A stretch of DNA of 7,069 nucleotides from Elusimicrobiota bacterium (GTDB lineage: Bacteria > Elusimicrobiota > Elusimicrobia > JACQJN01): assembly GCA_016205085.1 (NCBI GenBank), contig JACQJN010000260.1, positions 1 to 7,069 of the forward strand, read 5' to 3'. The notes beneath the pieces were generated by a model. It worked only from the letters and a program-made list of their open reading frames with translations. It was not told the DNA's origin and made no database searches. The position numbers were made by a program, and so were the translations under genes. The stretch's first letter is position 1, and each line of letters starts with the position of its first letter. Shown here piece after piece: positions 1 to 5,452 of the stretch.

Positions 1-646
1 ATTTCCCTCTAAGAGCTACGCTATAGGCAACAACTCCATCCGGAATCTGTTCTTGGATAAATGGCAGAGCCTTATGAGCAATGCCTCCTTCCTCCTCCCA
101 GAGTTGTCCTTCTTTCTCCATTTTTTCTATGAGCTTAGGCAAGTCTATAGAAGGCTTAGGTGCAGGAACAACCGCGTCTTTCTTTCCGGAAGAAACATTC
201 TTGCTTTTAGGATTACTGGAGTCCGAAAATCTAAGCATGGGTGGGGAAAATAGGGAGCCACTGCCTACGCCTTTTTCTTTAAAAAGTTGGCTTAGCTCTT
301 TAGAGGCTTCTTTCAAATTGCCTGAAACAACCGCTTCACGAATATTGGCTTCCCCTGCCCCTAACTGTTGCAGGATAGGCGCTGACTTAGAAAAACCTCG
401 TGGAATATGAGGGATTACCTGAACAGTTTTTAAATTGAGATAATTTAAATATTCGACAGATCCGACATTAAGCGCTCTGTTTATTCCTGAAACGTCCATT
501 GAGACAGGACTTACAACCTGAACCGGGACGCCCGCCTTACCACTCCTAACCTGAGCCAAGGCCTGATAAGTTCCTATCCCCGGAGCAGTCCAGAGAAGGG
601 AAAAGACAACAATACCTGAACAAACTTTTTTAATTGATTTGAGCAT
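1..646 (-). CDS. Secreted protein of unknown function, N-terminal part (no stop in window)
   Basis: An open frame on the minus strand runs from an ATG at 646-644 to the left edge, giving 215 codons without a stop. The start is supported by a GGAGG Shine-Dalgarno 9 nt upstream. The N-terminus is a clear Sec signal peptide: basic MLKSIKK, hydrophobic core about residues 8-24, and a likely signal peptidase I site after A-L-A at residue 31. The mature part begins with a Val/Pro-rich stretch, then a region with short helical character (about residues 85-120), then a Ser/Lys/Pro-rich linker (about 135-165) and a Glu/Lys-rich segment. The linker suggests a tether before a domain lying beyond the window. 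No catalytic motif is visible and I do not recognise the family. It is transcribed divergently from nadC. Signal peptide and frame are directly seen; the export route is inferred. Confidence 0.8.
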   Translation of the reverse strand, partial: MLKSIKKVCSGIVVFSLLWTAPGIGTYQALAQVRSGKAGVPVQVVSPVSMDVSGINRALNVGSVEYLNYLNLKTVQVIPHIPRGFSKSAPILQQLGAGEANIREAVVSGNLKEASKELSQLFKEKGVGSGSLFSPPMLRFSDSSNPKSKNVSSGKKDAVVPAPKPSIDLPKLIEKMEKEGQLWEEEGGIAHKALPFIQEQIPDGVVAYSVALRGK

Positions 647-655
647 TTGTGCGAT

Positions 656-660
656 CCTCC
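656..660 (-). promoter_or_regulatory. Ribosome binding site of the left secreted-protein gene
   Basis: Reads GGAGG on the minus strand, 9 nt before the ATG at 646. It is the strongest Shine-Dalgarno in the window and fixes the start of the partial gene at the left edge. The operon genes on the other strand have much weaker ones. Confidence 0.75.
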
Positions 661-671
661 ACAGATGGCTC

Positions 672-677
672 ATTGTA
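672..677 (-). promoter_or_regulatory. Possible -10 box for the left secreted-protein gene
   Basis: TACAAT on the minus strand matches the sigma-70 -10 consensus at five of six positions and would give a leader of about 20 nt before the Shine-Dalgarno and start. The hexamer 17 bp upstream (TCTGTT) is a poor -35, so this is only a candidate. Confidence 0.2.
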
Positions 678-737
678 TCTAATGATCTCGACAGAACAGA
701 TGGGCCGTAGGTCCTAGTTTCACAATATATTTCGTCC

Positions 738-743
738 TATAAT
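738..743 (+). promoter_or_regulatory. Candidate -10 box of the nadC operon promoter
   Basis: A perfect TATAAT lies 54 bp before the GTG start of nadC in the only intergenic region that could drive the five-gene operon. It is flanked by a 6-bp inverted repeat (TATTTC at 728-733, GAAATA at 744-749) that could be an operator half-site pair or chance in AT-rich DNA. No good -35 sits at 16-18 bp; the best TTGACA-like hexamer (TTCACA, 719-724) is only 13 bp away. The promoter may therefore be weak, activator-dependent or not sigma-70. Confidence 0.4.
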
Positions 744-797
744 GAAATAGGCCCTTTGGACTTAAACATAACACTTTCTTTTAGGTAAGATAGTAGG

Positions 798-1676
798 GTG
801 CACTCTTTCATCCGACAAGCTCTTCAAGAAGATCTGGGAAAAAAGGGAGATATCACCACAAAACTCCTCCTCTCCCCCTCCACACAAATTCATGCCTTCA
901 TCATAGCCAAGCAGCCCGGCATTTTGTGCGGAACCAAATTAGCCGAATCCGTTTTCAAGCAAATCTCATCCAAAATCAAGGTGCGCCTCCTGAAAAAAGA
1001 CGGGCAAAAAATAACTCCGGGCCAGAAAATCATGAAAATAGAGGGCCCCCCTTCCATCCTATCGACCGAAAGAACAGCCCTTAATTTTCTTCAAAGACTT
1101 TCTGGAATCGCCACCCTGACCCATCAGTTTGTTGAAAAAATTAAAGGAACCAAAACTAAAATATTGGATACCAGAAAAACCACTCCCGGCTTAAGGGTCT
1201 TAGAAAAATACGCCGTGAGATGCGGAAGAGGAGTTAATCACAGAATGGGGCTTTATGATGCTATCCTTATTAAGGATAATCATATAAAGATAATTCGAAG
1301 CTCGAAGAGCGAAGCACTAAATCTGAAACAGAGAATTTTAGATTTTAAACAAAAATGTAAAAATATCCCGGTTGAGATGGAGGCTCAAAGCTTGAACCAG
1401 GTGCGCTTGGCCCTGGAGTATGGCGCCGATATCATCATGCTGGACAACATGCCTATTACCACACTCAAAAAAGCCATTAAAACAGTGCGCAAGTCGCCTG
1501 CCTACCGGACAGGCAGGCAACTCGCAACTCGCAACTCACGAACTCTGATAGAGGTTTCGGGAGGGGTGAATCTCGATAATGTGCGAAGTATCGCGAAACT
1601 TGGGGTGGAACGCATATCGATAGGCCAACTGACCCATTCTCCCGAAGCCTTAGATATGAGCCTGGAAATCGAATGA
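798..1676 (+). CDS. nadC: Quinolinate phosphoribosyltransferase (decarboxylating)
   Basis: Makes nicotinate mononucleotide, CO2 and pyrophosphate from quinolinate and PRPP in de novo NAD synthesis; cytoplasmic, normally a dimer. The 292 residues show the family in order: N-terminal ALQEDLG and DITT (about 8-21), E-R-T-A-L-N (91-96), D-T-R-K-T-T-P-G-L-R (124-133), N-H-R-M-G-L (147-152), I-K-D-N-H (158-162), an E-M-E strand, L-D-N and the C-terminal E-V-S-G-G. The usual ligand residues are present: R92, R126, K127, H148, R149, K159. The GTG start is the only option, because an in-frame TAA lies at 786-788; AGGTAAG at 783-789 is a modest Shine-Dalgarno. Oddities: the CGGG loop before NHR reads C-G-R-G (R144), and two insert-like stretches (residues 167-173 and about 233-248) coincide with repeat DNA, listed separately. 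The gene ends in an ATGA overlap with birA. Confidence 0.95.
   Translation: MHSFIRQALQEDLGKKGDITTKLLLSPSTQIHAFIIAKQPGILCGTKLAESVFKQISSKIKVRLLKKDGQKITPGQKIMKIEGPPSILSTERTALNFLQRLSGIATLTHQFVEKIKGTKTKILDTRKTTPGLRVLEKYAVRCGRGVNHRMGLYDAILIKDNHIKIIRSSKSEALNLKQRILDFKQKCKNIPVEMEAQSLNQVRLALEYGADIIMLDNMPITTLKKAIKTVRKSPAYRTGRQLATRNSRTLIEVSGGVNLDNVRSIAKLGVERISIGQLTHSPEALDMSLEIE
1296..1316 (+). repeat. Three tandem CGAAGNN heptamers inside nadC
   Basis: CGAAGCT, CGAAGAG and CGAAGCA follow one another exactly, 21 bp in total. They coincide precisely with seven codons (residues 167-173, R-S-S-K-S-E-A). The segment between the IKDNH motif and the following E-M-E strand is about seven residues longer than in E. 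coli NadC as I remember it, which equals the repeat. The AT-rich DNA after it (to about 1350) may belong to the same element. The repeat itself is seen; insertion is inferred. Confidence 0.6.
1496..1545 (+). repeat. Palindrome plus GCAACTC heptamer array inside nadC
   Basis: An 8-bp perfect inverted repeat (GCCTGCCT at 1496-1503, AGGCAGGC at 1511-1518, 7-nt loop) runs straight into three identical tandem heptamers GCAACTC (1517-1523, 1524-1530, 1531-1537) and a decayed fourth copy ACGAACTC (1538-1545). It encodes about residues 233-249, a polar Arg/Thr/Ser-rich stretch just before the E-V-S-G-G strand. The distance from L-D-N to E-V-S-G is about 15 residues greater than in E. coli NadC as remembered, close to the size of this block. 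It looks like a small palindromic element that inserted while keeping the frame. Confidence 0.65.
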
Positions 1677-2179
1677 AGCTCCCGGACATCACCCAACTCA
1701 TCCATCTTTCACAAACAGATTCCACACAGAGCCTGGCCAAAGAGTTGGCCCAAAAAGGATACCCGGAAGGAACCCTGGTTTGGGCCAATCGTCAAACTCA
1801 TGGCCGAGGCCGCCTGGACCGCAAGTGGCACTCCCCGAAAGGAGGACTTTATTGTACTTTGATCTTGCGACCTCGATGCTCTCCCTCTCAATTAGGAAAA
1901 CTAAATCTCTTAGTCGCGAGAGCCATGTCAAACACTCTCCATAAAATGACCCGGCTTCAAACCATCATCAAACCCCCCAACGATATTCTAGCGCGATCCA
2001 AACCTGCCGAACCCTATAAGAAAGTTTGCGGCATATTGACGGAAGCTTACGGGAACGGAAAGAAAACGGACTGGGCTCTCATGGGAATAGGAATTAACGT
2101 CAACAATTCTGTACCAAAAAATCTTAAAAATGCCGCCTCTCTGAGCCATCTCTTAAACCGAGAATTGGATATCGAATAG
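1673..2179 (+). CDS. birA: Biotin--[acetyl-CoA-carboxylase] ligase, prematurely ended catalytic domain
   Basis: Activates biotin with ATP and transfers it to the lysine of biotin carboxyl carrier protein. Visible motifs: D-S-T-Q-S near residue 18, G-R-G-R-L-D-R-K-W-H-S-P-K-G-G-L-Y at 44-60 (biotin/AMP loop), P-N-D-I at 102-105, K-K-V-C-G-I-L-T-E at 116-124 with the catalytic lysine K117, and G-I-G-I-N-V-N at 138-144. No N-terminal helix-turn-helix is present, so it is not a biotin-operon repressor. The ATG overlaps the nadC stop (ATGA), indicating coupling. Oddities: canonical K-W-P-N-D reads K-P-P-N-D; about seven extra residues lie before K117; and a TAG ends the protein at 168 residues, below the roughly 235-265 typical of monofunctional ligases, without the C-terminal SH3-like domain. 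The same frame continues past the TAG (next entry). Family assignment is secure; activity is uncertain. Confidence 0.88.
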   Translation: MKLPDITQLIHLSQTDSTQSLAKELAQKGYPEGTLVWANRQTHGRGRLDRKWHSPKGGLYCTLILRPRCSPSQLGKLNLLVARAMSNTLHKMTRLQTIIKPPNDILARSKPAEPYKKVCGILTEAYGNGKKTDWALMGIGINVNNSVPKNLKNAASLSHLLNRELDIE

Positions 2180-2254
2180 GTTCTGAAAGCTGTGTTGAAA
2201 GGCTTTTGGGAAATTTATAAAGTCTGGCAAGATGGATCAAAAACTGAAAGATAA
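2180..2254 (+). other. In-frame continuation of birA beyond the TAG
   Basis: After the TAG at 2177-2179 the birA frame stays open for 24 codons to a TAA at 2252-2254. The peptide (V-L-K-A-V-L-K-G-F-W-E-I-Y...) has the amphipathic L-L-x-x-L-L-x-x-F-x-x-x-Y pattern seen at this point in biotin ligases, after the catalytic domain. Read through, the product would be 193 residues and would overlap the start of the next gene by 23 bp, much like the other junctions of this operon. This suggests that the TAG interrupts a formerly longer gene. Even so, the C-terminal domain would be missing. Confidence 0.55.
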
Positions 2255-3038
2255 AACTGTTCTGATTACGGGGGCCTCCTCAGGAATTGGATGGGCCACG
2301 GCGGTCGCCTTCGCCAAGCGAAAGTGCCGTCTGGCCCTGGCGGCTCGGCGTGTGGAGAAATTGCAGGAACTATCTCAAAAGGTTCTCCCCCCAGACACCC
2401 AAACACTGGAAATTCCATGCGATGTAACCAACGCAGAGCAGGTAAAATGGGCCGTTCAAAAAACGATCAACACCTGGGAGCGGATAGATATTTTAATCAA
2501 CAACGCCGGGATCAGCGACTATCGCCCCTTCATGGACCAAGATCTGTCCACCATCGAAAAGATTTTAAATACCAACCTGATGGGAACCCTCTATATGATC
2601 CATGCTGTATTGCCCATGATGAAAAAACAAGGGAGTGGGCACATCGTGAACGTCGCCTCGGTAGCAGGGCATCTGGGCGTTCCCAATATGGCGGTCTACT
2701 GCGCTTCCAAATTTGGGATGGTGGGCCTTACCCAGGCCTTGCGCATGGAACTATACAAAACGGGAATCACACTGACGGCCCTATGTCCGGGAACCGTGGC
2801 TACCCCCATGGCGGAAAAAGCTCTTAGAAATCCCAAATTGGCCAAACGCTTGCGCCCTAAATCCGCGGACCAGGTAGCCGAGCTCATTGTAAAGAGCTGT
2901 GTCACCAAGCCTCCTGAAATCATATACGGAGAAATCCCGGGCACAATTCTTAAGCTCACGAAATTTTTTCCACGTCTGACCGATTGGCTTACCTATACCG
3001 CAGTCAAAATCTATCGTCCCTTTGGAAAATCTAATTAA
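2232..3038 (+). CDS. Short-chain dehydrogenase/reductase (classical SDR)
   Basis: NAD(P)(H)-dependent oxidoreductase with a Rossmann fold and complete classical SDR machinery over 268 residues: T-G-A-S-S-G-I-G (13-20) for the dinucleotide, D64-V65 at the adenine pocket, N-N-A-G (90-93), and the catalytic tetrad N115, S143, Y156, K160 (Y-C-A-S-K). The A-A-R-R after the second strand (R39-R40) favours NADP(H) over NAD(H). P-G-T-V-A-T-P-M follows the active site as usual. The C-terminal extension after about residue 225 is rich in hydrophobic and basic residues (I-P-G-T-I-L-K-L-T-K-F-F-P), as in SDRs that act on lipids or sit near membranes, but the substrate cannot be told. No strong Shine-Dalgarno precedes the ATG, so translation probably depends on upstream ribosomes. 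Its 3' end overlaps queG by 17 bp. Confidence 0.93.
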   Translation: MDQKLKDKTVLITGASSGIGWATAVAFAKRKCRLALAARRVEKLQELSQKVLPPDTQTLEIPCDVTNAEQVKWAVQKTINTWERIDILINNAGISDYRPFMDQDLSTIEKILNTNLMGTLYMIHAVLPMMKKQGSGHIVNVASVAGHLGVPNMAVYCASKFGMVGLTQALRMELYKTGITLTALCPGTVATPMAEKALRNPKLAKRLRPKSADQVAELIVKSCVTKPPEIIYGEIPGTILKLTKFFPRLTDWLTYTAVKIYRPFGKSN

Positions 3039-4170
3039 GAAAAAGGCCAAAGAATTGGGGGCCAGCCTGTGCGGCATCGCCCCCGTCCTGAGGTCAGGGA
3101 CGATTGAAGCCTCGGAGAGGCGTGACGCCCCCGCCCGACTGCCTCCCGAGGATCAGGACATACGGGCCTATCAAGAGTGGCTCAAGCAAAAAATGCACGG
3201 CAGCATGGGCTATATGGAAAAACAGCAAGAAGTCAGACGGGGCATCACACAATGGTATCCCGAAGCCCAATCCGTAGTCCTGTGCGGTTTTAGTTATTTT
3301 TCAGGTAAAGGTGTGCAGGAAAAAATAAACAACAAAAAGGAGAATGGAAAAATCGCAAGGTACGCCCTGGGCAGGGACTACCACAAAGTGCTTAAAAAGA
3401 AATTAAAACAGCTGCTGCTTGAAATCAAAAAAGAACATCCTACGGCTGAGGGAAAAATTTTCCTGGACACAAGCCCCGTTTTGGAAAGACGCTATGCCCG
3501 ATATGCCGGTATTGGCTGGGTCGGCAAGAACACCATGCTGATCAGCCCTAAAATGGGCTCCTTTTTTTTCTTAGGAGGCCTGGCGCTTAATATTCCACTC
3601 ATTCCTGACGAACCTGTTCCAGACCACTGCGGGACCTGCAATCGCTGCATCACCGCTTGCCCCACCGAAGCCTTTCCCAAAGCTCACATCCTGGATGCCT
3701 CACGCTGCATCGCCTATTTCACCATAGAGCATCCAGGATCCATCCCTGAGACATTTCGAGAAAAAATGGGAAATTGGACATTCGGATGCGACATCTGCCA
3801 GGAGGTTTGCCCCTGGAACCGATTTTCTGCTCAAACTCAAATACCGGAATTTGCTCCGCAATTTGACAGAGAAATCCCGCTGCAGGAGTTAGCCCGAATC
3901 ACAGAGGAGGAGTTTCAGTCCAAGTATAAAAAGACTCCCATGGAAAGAGCCAAACGAAAAGGGCTCTTAAGGAACGCTCTCCTAGCCATGGGCAACTCCG
4001 GAGATCCGGAATTTCGCTCAGTACTGGAAACCTATAGAAATGATCCAGACCCGGTGATCCGAGAACAAGCCGAGTGGAGCCTTAAAAAAATAGCAACGGA
4101 AAGCAAAGGAAAGCCAACAGCAAAGGAAGGCAAGGACATACAATTTAGAGATGATTTGGACCAGAACTAA
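3022..4170 (+). CDS. queG: Epoxyqueuosine reductase
   Basis: Cobalamin- and iron-sulfur-dependent enzyme that reduces epoxyqueuosine to queuosine in the wobble position of tRNAs with GUN anticodons, the last step of queuosine synthesis. Evidence over 382 residues: H-G-S-M-G-Y-M motif near 59-65; D149 in D-T-S-P-V-L-E-R, the conserved acid; G-I-G-W-V-G-K-N-T; a ferredoxin-type motif C203-x2-C206-x2-C209-x3-C213-P; C229; a second motif C256-x2-C259-x3-C263-P; and a C-terminal HEAT-like repeat (about 314-355) that usually binds tRNA. The start is a TTG inside the SDR gene (17-bp overlap) without a clear Shine-Dalgarno. It was chosen because the family N-terminus (I-K-K-K-A-K-E-L-G) begins just after it. 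Residues 22-46 are an unusual insert made of a palindromic DNA element (separate entry). The last about 25 residues are a low-complexity Lys/Glu tail. Confidence 0.95.
   Translation: MENLIKKKAKELGASLCGIAPVLRSGTIEASERRDAPARLPPEDQDIRAYQEWLKQKMHGSMGYMEKQQEVRRGITQWYPEAQSVVLCGFSYFSGKGVQEKINNKKENGKIARYALGRDYHKVLKKKLKQLLLEIKKEHPTAEGKIFLDTSPVLERRYARYAGIGWVGKNTMLISPKMGSFFFLGGLALNIPLIPDEPVPDHCGTCNRCITACPTEAFPKAHILDASRCIAYFTIEHPGSIPETFREKMGNWTFGCDICQEVCPWNRFSAQTQIPEFAPQFDREIPLQELARITEEEFQSKYKKTPMERAKRKGLLRNALLAMGNSGDPEFRSVLETYRNDPDPVIREQAEWSLKKIATESKGKPTAKEGKDIQFRDDLDQN
3085..3159 (+). repeat. 75-bp palindromic element in frame inside queG
   Basis: Bounded by a perfect 7-bp inverted repeat, GTCCTGA (3085-3091) and TCAGGAC (3153-3159). 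Nested inside are CCTGA/TCAGG (3087-3091/3094-3098), GCCTC/GAGGC (3109-3113/3117-3121) and CCTCGG/CCGAGG (3110-3115/3146-3151), so it could fold as a branched hairpin. The length is exactly 25 codons and it encodes residues 22-46, a charged Arg/Glu/Asp/Pro-rich stretch. The distance from G18 to W52 is about 18 residues longer than in E. coli QueG as I remember it, so either the insertion replaced a little native linker or its true ends are slightly inside. The inverted repeats are seen; mobility is inferred. Confidence 0.6.
4102..4135 (+). repeat. Imperfect 17-bp tandem repeat in the queG tail
   Basis: Two adjacent 17-bp units (4102-4118 and 4119-4135) share AGCAAAGGAA and match at 13 of 17 positions. 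They encode the low-complexity Lys/Glu-rich C-terminal tail of QueG, after the HEAT-like repeat. The unit is not a multiple of three, so the two copies are read in different frames. Purine-rich slippage is the simplest explanation. Confidence 0.3.
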
Positions 4171-5452
4171 AACTCTCCGCAGGATTTCAATTGCTATAAC
4201 CTTTTTGCTACTACAACCTTTCCTTTGCTACAACCTTTCCCTTGCTGAATCCATCTTCTCCTCCACCGAAACCGTCAAAAGCCCTCCCATGCTTCTGCTC
4301 AAAATGGTGGATTTTATCATGGCCCCCTTCTCACGGGGAGCGATGGTCCGTCTGCCACTCATAGACACGGATCCAAACCGAGGGCCCACCTTCGGAGCCC
4401 TGCCCGTGTGGGTATTTCAAAATCCCGAGGGGACCAGGATCAAAAGCATACACGCCCCCTCCCTGACCTACAACGAAATATTTCGCTGGAACACAACCTA
4501 CCGATACTACCACTACCCCACTTCAAAAAGCGAGTTGGATGTAAGAGTCAGTTATGCTCAAAGAACAAATCGCGACTTCATGCTCGATTACAAAGGCCCC
4601 ATCGCCTCCACTGAACTGGACATACACGCGCGCTTTCACTACGACAGAGACGGCTCAAAGCGCTTCTTTGGCTTTGGTCCTCACTCCGAAGAAACTCAAG
4701 AATCCAACTACACGCTAGATTCCTTTACCTATCTCGTTGACTTCGGTTTTCCGGTCATCCCCGATACCGCTTGGAAAATCCGGCTGGGCCATCAACTCAC
4801 TGCCAGTAAAATCTCCAACGGGCCCGTGACTGCATTGTCGGACATCGGGACCATGTTCCCCGAGTTCATCACATCCAAAAGACAAAAGACGGTACTGTAC
4901 CGGCTTGGATTCGGATACGACACGCGGGATCATAAAACGACTACCAAGCAAGGAATGTTCTGGGACACCTATGCAGAAGCGGCCAGGCGCCCCCTCGGAA
5001 GCGACACTAATTTCCATCGCTACGGCACCGATTTCCGGTGGTTCATCCCTCAGAACCATTTCTGGACGGCAGCCCTGCGCTTCCAATTTCAACATGCCCT
5101 GGGAGGGGAAATCCCTTTTTATCTCCAATCTTCTCTTGGAGGAAAATATACGTTCCGCGGATATGGGGAAGGCCGATTCATAGACCGAGGCATGATGGTG
5201 GCCGGCCTGGAGGAACGTTGTAAAATTTGGGAATATCCTATCGCCGGTGTGATGGCGGAGGCCAGTCTCGATCCTTTCTACCAGGCAGGATTAGTCTATC
5301 CTACCGCCCTCAAGATGCAGATGAAATACATCCGTCAAGTGATAGGAATAGCCCTGCGCATGATCGCCCGTCCACAGGTAGTAGGTTCCTTGGACTTTGG
5401 AATAGGTGATGAAGGATTGTCCATTTTCATGGACATCAACTACTCTTACTGA
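4151..5452 (+). CDS. Outer-membrane beta-barrel, Omp85/BamA-type surface antigen domain without POTRA
   Basis: A 433-residue secreted protein. The signal peptide has R-R at 10-11, a hydrophobic core at about 12-29 and a probable cleavage after S-L-A at residue 32. The rest alternates aromatic and polar residues as in transmembrane beta-strands (for example Y-R-Y-Y-H-Y, G-F-G-Y-D-T-R-D). The key family mark is the L-G-G-x-x-x-F-R-G-Y-G segment (F-R-G-Y at 335-338), equivalent to the VRGF/Y motif of the Omp85 inward loop, followed by a Phe/Asp motif (R-F-I-D-R-G). It ends on tyrosine, the usual outer-membrane C-terminal aromatic. Only about 40 residues separate the signal peptide from the barrel, so POTRA domains are absent, unlike BamA (about 800 residues). 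This resembles short POTRA-less Omp85 proteins; role in lipid or protein transport is unknown. The ATG overlaps queG by 20 bp; the Shine-Dalgarno is weak (TTTAGAG). Confidence 0.85.
   Translation: MIWTRTKTLRRISIAITFLLLQPFLCYNLSLAESIFSSTETVKSPPMLLLKMVDFIMAPFSRGAMVRLPLIDTDPNRGPTFGALPVWVFQNPEGTRIKSIHAPSLTYNEIFRWNTTYRYYHYPTSKSELDVRVSYAQRTNRDFMLDYKGPIASTELDIHARFHYDRDGSKRFFGFGPHSEETQESNYTLDSFTYLVDFGFPVIPDTAWKIRLGHQLTASKISNGPVTALSDIGTMFPEFITSKRQKTVLYRLGFGYDTRDHKTTTKQGMFWDTYAEAARRPLGSDTNFHRYGTDFRWFIPQNHFWTAALRFQFQHALGGEIPFYLQSSLGGKYTFRGYGEGRFIDRGMMVAGLEERCKIWEYPIAGVMAEASLDPFYQAGLVYPTALKMQMKYIRQVIGIALRMIARPQVVGSLDFGIGDEGLSIFMDINYSY
4211..4244 (+). repeat. 17-bp tandem duplication in the barrel's signal-peptide region
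   Basis: CTACAACCTTTCCTTTG (4211-4227) is followed directly by CTACAACCTTTCCCTTG (4228-4244), 16 of 17 identical, and TTTGCTA just upstream (4204-4210) echoes the junction again. The copies are read in different frames (L-Q-P-F-L-C and Y-N-L-S-L-A), yet together they make a normal hydrophobic core and cleavage site. Removing one copy would join the mature protein to a frame with stops at 4152 and 4197, so the present arrangement needs both copies. Confidence 0.6.

Noticed and set aside
81..410. Plus-strand open frame of 109 codons at the left end
   Set aside because: It is the complement of the signal-peptide-bearing minus-strand gene, which has a good Shine-Dalgarno and coherent composition; the plus-strand peptide is Ser/Pro-rich with no family features.
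647..797. Riboswitch or small RNA in the divergent intergenic region
   Set aside because: Only a TATAAT box and a short inverted repeat are visible; no long stems, terminator or known aptamer pattern in 151 bp.
1496..1518. Intrinsic terminator in nadC formed by the GCCTGCCT/AGGCAGGC stem
   Set aside because: The GC-rich stem is not followed by a T run on either strand, and it lies within an intact coding frame of an operon.
1477..1788. Minus-strand open frame across the nadC-birA junction
   Set aside because: Antisense to two clear enzyme genes with conserved motifs; its peptide shows no domain.
2291..2827. 178-codon plus-strand frame inside the SDR gene
   Set aside because: Shifted-frame shadow of the SDR; Gly/Arg/His-rich composition is typical of out-of-frame reading.
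4715..5128. 137-codon minus-strand frame within the barrel gene
   Set aside because: Antisense shadow; the plus-strand gene has signal peptide and barrel motifs.
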